A DNA stretch of 64,000 bases from Chionoecetes opilio (taxonomy: Eukaryota > Arthropoda > Malacostraca > Decapoda > Majidae). This document shows, piece by piece, positions 13,542 through 27,630 of the stretch. Numbering within the stretch: the first letter of the stretch is position 1; every line of letters starts with the position of its first letter. The stretch is from contig JACEEZ010020246.1 of the NCBI GenBank assembly GCA_016584305.1, positions 5,001 to 69,000 of the forward strand. Direction: 5' to 3'. The notes below the pieces were generated by a model, which searched no databases, was not told where the DNA came from, and saw only the letters and a program-made list of their open reading frames with translations. A program made the translations under genes and the position numbers.

Positions 13542-14771
13542 TCAGCTGTAGTAGCCGCGCTGCACGCCCTGCCGCCGCCGACTGTGCCACTTACAGGTCA
13601 GGATCCTCACGTAGGTCCTCCTGAAGGCGGCGTTGCAGAGGGCGTAGCACATGGGGTTGATGGTGGAGTTGATGTAGCACAGGTAGTAGGAAAAGTCCCA
13701 CAGCTGGCGGGGGATGCACTCGCCGGCGTTGCAGGCCAGCAACGTCTTCAGCAGCACCAGCACGTTGTACGGCGTCCACGTCAAGATGAAGGTCATCAGG
13801 ATGGCGGACAGCGTCTTGGCGGCCTTCCTGTCCTGCTTCTTCTCTTGGCTCTTTTTCTTCTTCTTCTTCTTGCCCGGCATGGTGGAGGCGCCAGAGTTGT
13901 TCCCGCCCACGCCCGCACTGCCGCCAGAATTGCCGCTGCCGCCGCCCGTGTTCTTGGCGAGCTGCTTGGGGATGATCTTGGCGTTGAGGGGAATCTTGAT
14001 GTCCGGCACGTGGGGGCCGGTGCGGCGGCCAGACACGGGGGACGTGCCCTCAGGCCCCCCGGGGTGCAGGGAGCACTCCACCCGCGTCGTCTGGCCGCTG
14101 GGATCCGAACACACCGAGTCGCCGCGTCGGGCCAGCGGTGACGTGCCTCGCTCGAACCTCAGCTTGTGTCCCGCGTTGGTGCCGCCGCCCTCCTGGCCGC
14201 CGCCACCCGCGCCGTTCGCCCCACCGCCAGCCTGTGCCTCCTCCTCGATCATGACGATGGAGGGCGGGTGCAGCGGCCCGTCCACCGAGGGGTCGTGGGG
14301 CAGGCGGATCAGGATGGTGTACACGGAGTCCGAGGAGTGAGAGCGCGTCGCTAGCCGCCCACCCATCATCTGGCCTCGCCCGCCCATGCCCAGGGTGCTC
14401 TCCGCCCTCGGGAGTGTGGCCGAGGTGCCGTGGTGGGGGTGCTGGTAGTGGTGGTGGTGGTGGTGGTCGGCTCTCTCGGCGCGCTCCACCAGGGGAATCA
14501 TGGAGTTCTGGCGGTAGCGTGTCGGGGTGACGGCCAGCGGCTCCCGGATGTAGTTGAGGGAGGTGCAGCGAGACACCGAGGAGGGCAGCAGGGTGGTCTC
14601 CGCCGAGCCCGGGGTGTGGTAGCCCGGGGTGTGGTAGCCGGGGGTGTGGTAGCCGGGGGTGTGGTAGCCGGAGCGATGTCCCCCCGCCTGGCTGCTTGTA
14701 TCCTCGCGGTCCACGGTCCTCTTGATGCAGGAGGCGAGGCCGCGGCAGCATCCCGAGCCGGTGGTGCGCCC
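13542..14771 (-). CDS. mAChR-A: Muscarinic acetylcholine receptor, type A-like, terminal exon
   Basis: Terminal coding exon of a class A GPCR for acetylcholine at the plasma membrane. It is 409 codons plus TGA. The acceptor (TGTGTCTCAG before GGGCGC) places its start at 14771 in phase 0. Residues 1-314 are third intracellular loop: four tandem GYHTP units (35-54), a His-rich stretch, Gly-rich linkers and a poly-Lys run before TM6. TM6 (about 317-345) holds the aminergic/muscarinic motif [11 protein letters not shown]7 (about 358-380) holds [20 protein letters not shown] with its NPxxY motif, followed by the short tail [15 protein letters not shown] typical of insect type A receptors. An expanded loop is common in arthropod members. 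TM1-TM5 lie elsewhere. The frame remains open upstream of 14771 only because of intronic GA repeats. Family assignment is strong; subtype A is an inference from the tail. Confidence 0.9.
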   Translation of the reverse strand, partial: GRTTGSGCCRGLASCIKRTVDREDTSSQAGGHRSGYHTPGYHTPGYHTPGYHTPGSAETTLLPSSVSRCTSLNYIREPLAVTPTRYRQNSMIPLVERAERADHHHHHHYQHPHHGTSATLPRAESTLGMGGRGQMMGGRLATRSHSSDSVYTILIRLPHDPSVDGPLHPPSIVMIEEEAQAGGGANGAGGGGQEGGGTNAGHKLRFERGTSPLARRGDSVCSDPSGQTTRVECSLHPGGPEGTSPVSGRRTGPHVPDIKIPLNAKIIPKQLAKNTGGGSGNSGGSAGVGGNNSGASTMPGKKKKKKKSQEKKQDRKAAKTLSAILMTFILTWTPYNVLVLLKTLLACNAGECIPRQLWDFSYYLCYINSTINPMCYALCNAAFRRTYVRILTCKWHSRRRQGVQRGYYS

Positions 14772-16784
<2,013 letters not shown>

Positions 16785-16920
16785 CTGGTTGGCGGCGTAC
16801 TTGGTGTTCTCGATAACCATGGCAGTAGGTACGTAGGTGGTCTCGATCTCGTCCATGGCCGTTGAAGACTCCGATCTCTGACGTCTCCAGTCCTCGGTCT
16901 CGACAGCTTCTTCGGCCTCG
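16785..16920 (-). CDS. mAChR-A: Upstream receptor exon (third-loop segment)
   Basis: A 136-nt exon with a clean acceptor (TCCCTAACTAG before CGAGGCC) and donor (AACCAG before GTACGTG). It encodes 45 full codons starting EAEEAVETEDWRRQR and ending VIENTKYAANQ. It ends in phase 0, matching the phase-0 start of the terminal exon. The acidic, Ser/Thr- and Tyr-containing composition suits an intracellular loop. It belongs to the receptor by position, strand and phase; no transmembrane segment is present to confirm this. Exons for TM1-TM5 were not recognised further upstream in the window. Confidence 0.65.
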
Positions 16921-18240
16921 CTAGTTAGGGAGGACGAAGGGGGAGGACGAAGGACGAAGGACGGAGACGAAGGGGACGATCGGGGGAGGGAGGAGGAGGA
17001 GGTGGGTGAAGGGAATGAAAGGAGAGGTGATGATGAAGTGATAATTGAATAGGAAGAGAACGGAGAAGTGATGATAAGGAAGGAGGAGGAAGGAGAGAGA
17101 AGCAGGAGAGACACGGAAAAAGTGTTGATGCGGAGGAATGAAGAAAGGAAGAAAGAAGAAGGAAGGAAGTGAAGAGAGAAAATATTGTGTTAGGGAAGAG
17201 TAGAAGACAAAGAAAGGAGAAAACATAGGACAAGAAGAAAAAAGAAAAAATGTAAAACCAATGCAAGATATAAGAGAGAATGAATGAAAGAAAGGAAGGA
17301 TAAGGAAATGCGATGAATAAGAGGGTAAGAAAGGGAGATAGAAGAGGAAGAGGAGGAGAATATGAGGAGATGAGAGGAGGAGGTAGGGGTGAATAGGGAG
17401 GGGTACCGCGAATTGGGACGGAGAGGGAAAGGGAGACAAAAAATCATATTACTTCACAGTTTTTCAATAGGGTGGAGTTGGGAGGGGAGAAGGGGAGTAG
17501 GGGGGGGGGTAACGCAATGACAGGGGGAGCAAGGGGGGTAGGGGAAGCAGTCAAGGGAGGGGAAGGTAAAGGGGAAGGTAAGGGGTAAAGGGTAACCAAT
17601 GGAAATGAGGACCAAGGATGAAAGCAAAGGGAAAAAGGGCGGCAAGAAAAAAGGCTTGAAATAAATCATAAAATCGGGAAAGAAAAAAAGTTGAAAAAGT
17701 TGTTGAAAATGAAAATAATCGAAAAATAATTGTCATGCATAGGATAGTTGTAATGAATGGATAAATAATAGGATAATAGGTCATAAATAGGTCATCATTC
17801 ATACAATTCTTGGTCTTGTACACACACACACACACCACACACACACACACACACAACACACACACACACACCACACACACATACACACAGTCATCGCAAG
17901 CACACACAAAATAGGCCTTAATTAACCCTCTTTTAGGCATATAAGGACCTATCCACAGCCCTATCCATAGCCTTAGGGATGTGGATAGGACAGGAGTGGA
18001 TAGGCCCACACTCACACCCTATCTACAAGTCATTAAAGGGCCTCATAGTCTTTCATCCACTTCAGGATAAAATAAAACTCTTACATAAACTCTTAATCCT
18101 GTAATCCATTCATTGCCTTCATATCCATACTCACACTGGTCCTATCCACACAGAAAACTAATCATCCATCCACATCAAACATCCACTCATGTCCACTTTT
18201 CATCCACTTATTATGATTCAAGTTTATCACCAAAGGACCA
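16921..18240. other. Purine-rich then AT-rich non-coding stretch
   Basis: 16921-17600 is GA/GGA-rich, likely receptor intron. A CA microsatellite with C/A dropouts lies at 17819-17890. The remainder shows no gene. Pyrimidine-strand frames rich in Ser, Leu and Pro are composition artefacts. Confidence 0.4.
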
Positions 18241-18870
18241 CGCCGGTTTTATTTTTCATTGAGGGGGGGGGGGGGGGGCAGACGAGGGGGTACCAGCCGA
18301 TATTTTATTTTAGGGGGGAGGGGAAAGTATACAGACTCCATTAATAAAATTTTACCTTATTAGCTACTTTTTTTAAATTATATTTAGGGGGGGGGGCAAG
18401 TCACGTCGGGGGGGTGGGAGGGAGAAATCGTTAACTAATTATGTTTTAAGTTTTATTGTGGCCCTTGAACGAATGGGGGGGCTTTGGGGGGTCGTTTGAA
18501 GGGGGGGGGGCAGTTAATGAGCTTATATGATAGGAGGAAGGCCAGGGCAAAATGGGAGGCGAGATGAGTTACAGTATATGAACAGATATCTAAAATTATA
18601 TATAGGCCTACGTACAATTTTTTCTTTTTACATTTTTTACATTTTTTACAGTTTTTACAGTTTTATATTATTGTTGAAATGGATCGTGTGACATGAGTTA
18701 AAGGGACGTTGAGAGGGGTTCTATTTTTGGGGGGAGGTGAGAAGGGGGGTGCTTGTGCTTGTGCTTGTGCTGTTTGTGGCTTCTGATAAATAGATTCATT
18801 GCTTTGATGGGGGGGGGGGGCCTTGGGGGGCTTGTGATGAGTACTGGGGGGGGGGGGGAAATTACCTGTT
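18241..18870. repeat. Poly-G runs, quadruplex-capable
   Basis: Repeated G homopolymers (for example 18262-18279, 18386-18394, 18505-18515, 18810-18820, 18846-18857) separated by AT-rich spacers. The pattern permits G-quadruplexes on the plus strand, but homopolymer length may be affected by sequencing error. No gene was seen. Confidence 0.6.
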
Positions 18871-18897
18871 TTGGACATGAATATATATACATACATA

Positions 18898-19208
<311 letters not shown>

Positions 19209-20460
19209 GGTAAACTGACTAATACCTTATATGGCGAGGTTAAGGAAGGCATTGGAATAAAAAAAAAAAGCTAGATAGAAACTCAAAAGCATACATATAT
19301 ACATAAAAAAAGGTCCAACTCATACCTGTTTCAGACTTATAGTAATACACACTTTTTTTTATTTTTTAATAATCCTCAAATCAACCAAAACATGCAAAGG
19401 TCATCCTCGGGTCTTCAGTCTGCCTTAGGGACTCCATTTTAGGTCCTGCTCAGGGATTGTTTTAGGTTTTGTTTTAGGGATGAGGATGAATTAGCAAGGG
19501 AGGGGAGGGAGGGAAGGGAGGGGGGCGAAGATTGGTTATTTCGGGAAGGGGAATAATATTGATTAATTCCATGCATTGGTATCACGTCATTCCTTCTCCT
19601 TTTTTATCACTCCTCTCAATCCTCCTTTTAGTATAGTAACGTACATACACACACACACGTACACGGGTTATACAGTGTGCCTGTGTGCCCTGTGTATCAT
19701 GTATGTGCGTGTGATGAATAATTATTACTATGCTCATTAAATTGATTTTTTTTTTTTTGCGATGTTAGTTTTTAGCAATCTTTGGTGGCGTTGGTATTAG
19801 GTTAGACTTTAGGTTGGGTTGAACATTAACGTTGGACTTGACACTGTATTAGTATTAGTAGTGGTAGTAGTAGTAGTAGTAGAAGTAATGATAGTAGTAG
19901 TAATAGTAGTAGTAGTAGTAGAAGTAATGGTAGTAGTAGTAGTAGTAGTAGAAGTAATGGTGGTATTAGTAGTAGTAGTATCAGTAATTATATTAATGAT
20001 AAAAGGTCCAAATAGAAGGCTACATCATCCTTACCACTACCACCACCATAACCACGGATTAAACCATAATTAAACACGGCATTAGTATTATAAGTGGTAG
20101 TAGTGGTAGCAGTAACAATGGTATTAGTAATTGTAGTAAAAAACCATCATCATTACCACCACCACCACCATCACCATCACCACCACCACCACCACCATCA
20201 CCATCACCATCACCACCACGGCACACACTCAATATAAGGCACATTAAAATCACCAAAAGCACCTGTAGCAAAAAAAACTTTAGGAGGAGAGAGAGAGAGA
20301 GAGATAAAGAGGAAGAGAGGAAGGGATGTTAAAGGGAGGACATGCACGTAAGCCTCACATGCATATAACACAGTCAGACACTAAGCCCAAACCCCAATGC
20401 ATCCCGTGGCAGGCTAATGTAATGGAGGGGGGGGGGGGCCAGTTGAAGGGGGTGGAATGC
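19209..20460. other. Non-coding with AGT and CCA repeats
   Basis: Contains an imperfect (AGT)n tract at 19850-20000 and a (CCA)n/(CAT) tract at 20153-20220, plus short G-rich patches near 19497-19525 and 20424-20436. No gene could be supported. Confidence 0.5.
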
Positions 20461-20526
20461 CCCTTCAGATATTAAAAAATGGGTCATGCGTCCTTAGGGG
20501 GGGGTGGAGGAAGGGAGCAAGTCTGG

Positions 20527-20747
20527 TGGAGGAGGAGGAGGAGGAGGAGGAGGAGGAGGAGGAGGAGGAGGAGGAGGAGGAGGAGGAGGAGGAGGAGGAG
20601 GAGGAGGTGCTTGGTGAATAAGGAGGGCGAGGAAGGGAAGGCGAGGATGGGAAAAGAGGCGGAAGAGGATGAGAGTGAGGAAGAGGAGGAGGAGGAGGAG
20701 GAGGAGGAGGAGGAGGAGGAGGAGGAGGAGGAGGAGGAGGAGGAGGA
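20527..20747. repeat. Two (GGA)n trinucleotide tracts
   Basis: GGA repeats at 20527-20607 and 20682-20747, separated by GGA-like sequence. Glu-rich, Arg-rich and Ser-rich frames across them have no conserved domain and are composition artefacts. Confidence 0.95.
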
Positions 20748-21114
20748 CACACGGAGGCGGGCAAATCTTCACATATTTTCTCTTATAAAATTTGAAGGCA
20801 AGAGAACTTCATTGTCCTGGCCAATTCTGAATAAATATGAAAAACTACAAACTATGGCGCCAATTTACTTATAGCACAAAATAACCTTATACTTGTTAAT
20901 CTATCTATATCCTTTTTTCAACCTATGGCTTGTCACAAAATCTAAAACACAGTGAAGCTCTCTTTTAGTATTTATTTCGCTCAACAAACTTTTTCCTTTT
21001 TCACAAATCTGATTTTTTTTTTGGATGGGACAAAGTAAAAAGTAATCCGATTATTTCTTGTAATTTTGGGAGATTTTACGCTGACTTCAACAAAGGGTCC
21101 TCATATATATTTTT

Positions 21115-21318
21115 TGGGGTGGGAGAGGGGGGAGGGGGGTTGTGGAGAGGGAGAGAGGCAAAGGGGAGGAGGGTTTGGAGAGGGAGAGGAGAGAGGGAGG
21201 AAAGGGAGAGAGGGCAGTGGAGGGAAGGAAGGAAGGAAGGAAGGAAGGAAGGAAGGAAGGAAAGAGTGATGAAACAGACTTGCTCCTTCACCCCTTCATA
21301 TGTTTTTCTTCCTCGAAC

Positions 21319-21362
<44 letters not shown>

Positions 21363-21478
21363 TGTGGGTGGGTGTGTGGTGGTGGGTGGGTGGGTGGGTG
21401 GGTGGGTGGGTGGGTGGGTGGGTGGGTGGGTGGGTGGGTGGGTGGGGGTGGGTGGGGGGTGTGGCGTGGGGTGTGTGT

Positions 21479-21542
<64 letters not shown>

Positions 21543-21545
21543 AAA
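21115..21545. repeat. GGAA, GT, GGGT and TG compound repeat
   Basis: G-rich purine tract (21115-21222), (GGAA)n at 21223-21261, (GT)n at 21320-21362, (GGGT)n at 21376-21446 and (TG)n at 21480-21542. The (GGGT)n run of about 18 units is a strong G-quadruplex candidate. Confidence 0.9.
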
Positions 21546-21880
21546 ATTATACATAGATATATCACAATGAATGTCACTGGAGTGTATAAGGATTACAAGG
21601 AAGAATAATTGCAGCAAGAGGAGGAAGGGTAGAAGGCTGAGGAAGAGGAAGATAAGTCGGACACTAAAGTCTATTTTTTATAACAAGGCAAAAAAAACCC
21701 ATTCTATCTTAAGGTCTCCTGCTTAAAATGATGCCTCTGTTTACCTGATAATAGGGTTAACTATGATAAAATACAGCATACATTTTGAAGAAGCGTAGTA
21801 TTCCCTTCTCATGGCATCAAATATCAGTCAGTAAGCAGCAAGGGAACAGGATTTTTTGCCTTGTTAAAAAAAATAGACCA

Positions 21881-22434
21881 TAGACCCTCGATTTAAAAGA
21901 CCTCGATTTAACAGACCATTTAACGGACTCCATCTGCTACCGGACAAGCGGACCAAACTATTCAATAAGTCCGCTGCTTGAAAAAAGTGTCCGCTCTATA
22001 GGACACCACCTTGTACTCAGAATAGCAGCCTTCTGAATCCTGTACATAATCCTGTCTACACCTCTACGTATAGTTGACGCTACGTAAAACACAAATTAGA
22101 ACTACTTTCTTGTTGTTGTTGTATAATGATGCGTAGAGTCTAGGTTATACATAGCAATACGTTCCCTAATACCCATAAAGGCTTCTTCATAATCAAATTT
22201 CATATTTTTGGTCTCTAAATTATGTAGTGAACAGTGCTAAGTATTAAAATAGTGGCGTCCGGCCCGTAAATACCAAGCATCGAACTTTTTCAAACAACGG
22301 ACACTTCAATTCCCCATTTGGTCCGTTAAATAGAGGTTCTTGGTCCGTTAAAGCGAGGTTTTTGGTCCGTTATATCGAGGTTCTTGGTCCGTTAAATCGA
22401 GGTTCTTGGTCCGTTAAATCGAGGTTCGAGTGTA
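21881..22434. mobile_element. Tigger/pogo-like non-autonomous element
   Basis: The ends carry the motif CCTCGATTTAACxGACC (left, 21886-21915) and its inverse GGTCCGTTAAATCGAGG (right). The right end closes with GAGGTTCGAGTGTA. This CGAACCTCGATTTAACGGAC-type terminus is characteristic of Tigger/pogo members of the Tc1/mariner superfamily, which insert at TA. The right arm contains about five tandem units of the 22-bp motif GGTTCTTGGTCCGTTAAATC plus two bases. No transposase frame is present. Confidence 0.65.
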
Positions 22435-22511
22435 TTTTAATCTAGTGTGACTTCATTAATGGATAATAAAAACATGTTCCTGAAAAAAAAAAAAAACGAT
22501 TTAAAGGGATC

Positions 22512-22594
22512 AAATGTGTGTGTGTGTGTGTGGTGGGGTGATTGGTTGTGTGTGTGTGTGTGTAGTGTGGTGTGTGGTGTGTGTGTGTGTGGTG

Positions 22595-22625
<31 letters not shown>

Positions 22626-22700
22626 GTTGTGTGTGTGGTGCGTGGTGCGTGCGTGCGTGTGTGTGTGTGTGTGGTGTGTGTGTGTGTGTGTGTGTGGGGG
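22512..22700. repeat. Interrupted (GT)n microsatellite
   Basis: GT repeats frequently broken by GGT and GC steps. Open frames across it are artefacts. Confidence 0.9.
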
Positions 22701-22779
22701 ACAGGTGTATGTAACCTACCTGTAGCTACGCCCCAGGAGTGTCATGCAGAGCCATCATGCTAACTAATCCAACCAAAAC

Positions 22780-22918
22780 AACCACCACCACCACCTAGCG
22801 CCGTGCAGTGTGACGCCCATGCACCAGGCCCCAATGGGGAGGGGGGGGAAGAAAGGGTTTGCGCGGGCCCAACTATCCCAACGGAAAACTCATTCAACTA
22901 ACTAACCCAAAAAAAAGG

Positions 22919-22956
<38 letters not shown>

Positions 22957-23328
22957 CAGAAAAACTCAACCCAAATTTTAACGTGGGAAGGGTTAGTATA
23001 GAAAAAAAACATCTTGGAAATTTTGGGACGCAAGAGGGAAAAAAATATGTATTAGTCAAAAAGTTTTTCCTTTTTAAAGGGTTTTACAGAGGGGAGGGGG
23101 GGGAGGTGTGTGTGTGTGGTGAAATGGGTTTTGTGGGGTGGGGCGTGTGTTTGTTTTGTGTGTTACCTGCGAAAACACCCCTGTCCCTTTTAAAGCTGGG
23201 TTGGATTGGAAAAAATTGGAACCCCAGGTTTTTAAAAAACACGGGAGAGAGAGAGAGAGGTGGGGCGAGCGGCGACGGGGGGGGGGGAGGTGGGGACCAA
23301 AACGCCTAAGAGTGGGGTGTTTGTGTTG

Positions 23329-23367
<39 letters not shown>

Positions 23368-24130
23368 GTGTGTGTGTTGTCCCAAAACCCCGCCCCCCCT
23401 TTCCCCTTTGCCCCCCTTCGGGCCAGCCCCCCCACATTTTCCCCTTCCCCCTCCAGCCCCTTTAACTTTCTCCTTGCCTCCCCGCTAATGCCTCGGGGGG
23501 GTTTTGGGGGGTGGGGGGGAGAAAGCAGCCCCTCCAGAGTGCCCCGGGCTGCCCCGGGGGGCCCGCGGGGGGGCGGGGGGGCGTGATTCACCTTACTGGG
23601 GTTTTGCGTCAAGAAAAGGGGGGGTTTTGGTGTGGTGCGTGTGGGGGGTGTGTGTGTGGGTGTGTGTGTGTGGTGTGTGGGGTTTTTGTGTTTTGTTTTG
23701 TGTTTTTATCTATGACACTTTTGCCTTCCCTTCCTTACCTGTCTGTGTGTGTATGAGTGTGTGTGGGGTTTGTGTGTGTGTGGGGGGGGTTGGGTGTGTG
23801 TGTGTGTTGTGTGTGTGTGTGTGTGTGTGGTTGTGTGTGTTGTGTGTGTGTTGTGTTTTGTGTGTGTGTTTTGGTGTGGGTGTGTGTGTGTGTGGGGTGG
23901 GGTGTGGGGGTGTGTGTGTGTTGGGGGTTTGTGTTGGGTGTGTGTGTGTGTGTTTTTGCCTCCAGGAAAGTACAAGCTGATTTTTTTTTTTACCCCTTTT
24001 TCTTGTGTACGTATATGTGTTTTACGTAATCTTTTGGTGTACGCCCAAGGTAAAATACTAAGTATTTCTGTATGTGAAACCGTGATTTTGATCATGTCCT
24101 ACACTTAGTACAAAATGTAAAACCAACAGT
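22780..24130. other. Low-confidence G/C-homopolymer region
   Basis: Contains poly-T/poly-A (22918-22955), poly-G and poly-C runs throughout, and two interrupted GT arrays (23328-23372 and 23628-23960). Homopolymers look systematically inflated (GGGGGGG next to CCCCCC) compared with neighbouring sequence, suggesting poorly polished single-molecule reads. No gene is supported. Confidence 0.55.
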
Positions 24131-24139
24131 CTGTACACA

Positions 24140-24660
24140 CTAGGGGCTGTAGTACCCCCCTTTTCTGTCGGATGTTACACCCAGCGGCTGTATGTACACC
24201 CCCTTTTCCTGTTTGTATGTACCCCCCAGGTCTGAAAGTACCCCCCACGTCGGTATTTTACACCCAGCGTCTGTTATACCCCCCCAGCGTCTGTATGTAC
24301 CCCCCCCAAGGTTGTATGTACACCCCAGCGTCTGTATGTACACCCCAGCGTCTGTATGAAACCCCCCAGGTCTGTAGTAACCCCAGGGGTTGTATGTACA
24401 CCCCAGGCTGTATGTAAAACCCCAGCGCTGATGTAAAACCCCAGGTCTGTATTTTTACACCCAGCGTCTGTATGTACACCCCAGCGTCTGTATGTACACC
24501 CCAGCGTCTGTATGTACACCCCAGCGTCTGTATGTACACCCCAGAGTCTGTATGTACACCCCAGCGTCTGTATGTACACCCCTTTCTGTCTGTATGTACA
24601 CCCTTTCTGTCTGCATGTACACCCTTTCTGTCTGTATGTACACCTGCACTACACCCCGGC
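24140..24660. repeat. 20- to 21-bp minisatellite
   Basis: About 25 tandem units of CAGCGTCTGTATGTACACCC with an optional extra C. Units at 24455-24580 are nearly perfect; the left part is ragged. Later units carry TTTCTG in place of CAGCG. The array decays into looser GTACAC repeats up to about 24820. Confidence 0.9.
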
Positions 24661-25261
24661 CTCTGTGTACACCTCACGTCCAGAGATGTACACAGAAACT
24701 CGTAACGTACACAAAAACGTCCACATGTACACATAAACATTCATATGTATACACAGGCGGCCGTATGTACACCGTTATGTATACACAGACGTCTACATGA
24801 GTACCGAGACGTCTGTGTGTGGCCTAGAAGTACGCACATGAAGAGGTCGCCGAGCAAGCTGCGCCACAGAGGCCGTGCAGTCTGCCCTGCCAAGGCCACA
24901 GAGGGGCAGAGAACGTGACCCACACAAAGAACAATGGGATGAGGGAAGGAAGGAAGCAAAGATTATGAGTGTCGTTATTTCTAAGTGAAAAAAAAAGTAT
25001 AGGTATAGATAAAGAAAATATATTAAACCCAGAATAAGACAAAAAGAAAAATATACAGAAAAGCCAAAACCCCAAAATTCTAACCCTATACAAAATGTAA
25101 CAAATCTCAAACAAACAAAATAACAGATAAGAAAAAAAGGTTCTACTGCAGTTTAATGCATTACAAGGCACGTCGTTATAACCATCCTTAACTTAAAGAT
25201 CTGACAATTTGCACATTTCTAACCTATATATACAACAGCCGTCAGAAATGTAAAATAACAC

Positions 25262-25392
25262 AGGGGGGTCGGAGGGGTGAACCCCCCCAGTGAGGTTAGG
25301 TTACGTAATCAATGCCCAGGCTAGGCCAGTGAACTAGTGGGGAGGTCAGGGGGGGCTGTGCCCCCCAGTTATGTCAGAAGACTATTGGTCAA
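25262..25392. repeat. Dispersed repeat R1, copy 1
   Basis: Contains GTTAGGTTACGTAATCAATG, CCCAGG, AGTG/GGGG and CCCCAGTTATGTCAG blocks. The same order of blocks recurs at 37461-37573 and 53266-53365, with about 70-80 percent similarity by eye. No coding capacity. Confidence 0.6.
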
Positions 25393-26228
25393 TAGGGAGT
25401 ATTGTACTAAACTGCATTTGTAAAAAAAACCCCAAAAATTTATGAAAAAACCCAAAAAAAACTGACAACCCCAAAAAAATTGCGAAAAAGAAACTAAATA
25501 GACAATAAAAAAAGAAAAGAACCCCAACAGAACCCCTTTTTCCCCCCCCCCCCCCCCCCCCCCCCCCGAGGCGGCCAGGCAGGGCAGACCGCGGCGGAAG
25601 CAATGAAACACTTATGAATGTAGAATACTTATACACAGTAATTAATACATACTTATCCATTACTTATTACTTAGAAAGCCACTTAGAAGAAAACAACAAC
25701 ACGAATATAGGCGGCGGCGCGGGCGGGCGTGAGCGGTGGGCGTCTGTACCACCACCACCACCACGCCCTCCAGCCCCCCGCCCCCACCACCACAACACAA
25801 CACAACACACACAATACACAACAAATACACCACATACACGTACACACACACATAACAGATAATTTCAGGGGAATAAAAAAGGTAACAGAGGTGAGGGCTC
25901 TAAAATAACACACTACACACAACACACAATACACCCCCACACAACCACACACACACCCCACACACACACACACGTACACACACACACACACACAGACGCA
26001 TGGTAGCCCAGTTGGTACCATTAAACTCTGAGGTGGCCTTTCCTCATGGTAGTTTTCACCTGTCATGGTAGTTAAGTTAATGACAATGGTAGTTAATGGT
26101 ACTTATGGTAATATTAATAATGGTGATGATAGTGATGATGATTATTTACATCATCTACCATGACTGTACCGTAATGACTACCAATTTTAAATTTGTGATG
26201 GGGGGGAAAGGGGGGAAGGGGGGTCAAT
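25393..26228. other. Non-coding, poly-C and CA-rich
   Basis: Includes a 26-base C homopolymer (25542-25567), CAACA/CACA-rich sequence (25790-25995) and AC repeats up to the N at 26229. No gene seen. Confidence 0.45.
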
Positions 26229-26229
26229 N
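26229..26229. other. Single N, probable contig join
   Basis: An isolated N between a G-homopolymer stretch and sequence with unlike composition. It probably marks an assembly join rather than a base-call ambiguity. Confidence 0.6.
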
Positions 26230-26569
26230 AAACCCAAACCGGGCCCAGCAGAGTTCATTGAAGTAAGCAAGTGGTAGGGACAATTTCGTACCACCGTTCC
26301 CTTACCTTTTGACGAGGCTCTGTTATGACTCTGTTTTCTTGGTTTAGAAGCCTCTGCACATCAGCCATTACCTCAGGTCTTCTCTATAGTGTTGTCAGCG
26401 AGAACAGAGCACAGTAATATAGCACCTGGAATATCAATTTCGCGCAAAATAACTCGAAATTCTTCCATCGCCGTAGTTTTCCCTTCGTAGGTCCACCCGC
26501 GGCGACCCCGCCTTATCCCCACAATGCACCGATGTAAACAAACCGTGACGTAGTTATGTCTGGGGCCCA

Positions 26570-27065
26570 GCGATGAGTTTAAGTGAATATAAGTTCATGC
26601 ATATTTCTTCAGTCTCATAATGGAGTTTCTTTAGTGTATTTTACAGTTTTTTATTTGATAATATTATAGAACAAACATTCACGAAGATAACAGTGTATCA
26701 TTTATACTGATATGCCATAGTCTACTGTATTCATGGAACACTTTTTTACTTGCCGATACGATTGATGATGCTATTTTTTTAGTTAACACTAATTTAGGCA
26801 TGGTGGTAATTAATTTATCAGAAAACAAAATATATCAATGGAAAGCAAATGAAAATCCGCTTCTTTCTATCGCTAGCATCTAAAATGTTTTCTCGCAAAA
26901 TATTAAATGGCGAAGAGTTTAAGTATATATTGAGGTCATGCATATTTCTTCACTCTCTCATAATGGCATTTCTTTAGTGTATTTTACTGTTTTTTTTTTT
27001 TTTTTTTTTAAATATTATAGAACAAAAGTTACGAAGATAACGGTATATCATATGTACTCATAAAC
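26570..27065. repeat. Imperfect direct repeat pair (~150 bp)
   Basis: The block at 26570-26710 and the block at 26905-27065 share GAGTTTAAGT, CATGCATATTTCTTCA, TTTCTTTAGTGTATTTTAC and ATATTATAGAACAAA in the same order. They are about 335 bp apart. No coding content. Confidence 0.65.
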
Positions 27066-27529
27066 CTTAGGAAGGGAAATAGGGGTGATGTTAAAAAATG
27101 GCAGGAATCGCAAAACTGGCCTCCACTGGTCATGGGCGGGTTGGCGCGGGGCACGAGTAGCAAGTCCAGTATAGAGTAGTCTTTGACATAACTTACAATA
27201 AACATATACGTATAACAATAGTTTGCTCCACGCGACTGCCCTCTATATATGTGGATCATACGGGCGGCCGCATTGGACCCGCGGCCGCATAGGGTGGTAA
27301 CCTGTTTCCCGATGGTTCATGAGAAAATCGGACCTCTAACGATAACCTTCAACTCACGATCAATATCATATCTAATGTGCAAATAGATTTGATCTACAGG
27401 CCTGCTAGCCCCCTGTAGAATGGTGAATACGGTAGAGGTAAATATACTTGCCAGCTGATCATCCCGGGACTGAGACAACATCGTATTGTCATATTTAGAT
27501 ACAAATTCAAGTCACTCATGGTTACTAAC

Positions 27530-27630
27530 CTCCTAGAATCCTTGGGAAATAAATGAAGTCTTGTTCCGTGAAGTGCATCTCTCCTCCTGCCACAAACACA
27601 ACACTTATTTCTGGAAATTGTAGGCGGCAT
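27530..27630 (-). CDS. THAP-type zinc finger, first exon (partial)
   Basis: An ATG-initiated 101-nt exon ending at a donor (AGGAG before GTTAGT) in phase 2. It encodes about 34 residues: a CxxC pair within KCCVCG and the motif HLFPKD, which matches the N-terminal half of THAP (C2CH) DNA-binding domains, where CxxxC is followed by HxFPxD. The remaining Trp, Cys and His residues would lie on a later exon not found here. THAP domains occur in host regulators and in P-element-type transposases, and the sequence does not tell which. The exon sits in transposon-rich surroundings. Confidence 0.45.

Noticed and set aside
20479..20874. Glu/Arg-rich protein
   Set aside because: Translation of (GGA)n repeats; no conserved sequence outside the repeat.
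24140..24660. Possible CRISPR-like array
   Set aside because: Units are contiguous with no unique spacers of constant length, and the context is eukaryotic; it is a minisatellite.
26306..26368. Possible small coding exon on the minus strand starting MADVQRLLNQ with a GTAAGG donor
   Set aside because: Only 21 codons, no recognised domain and adjacent to a contig join; evidence is too weak.
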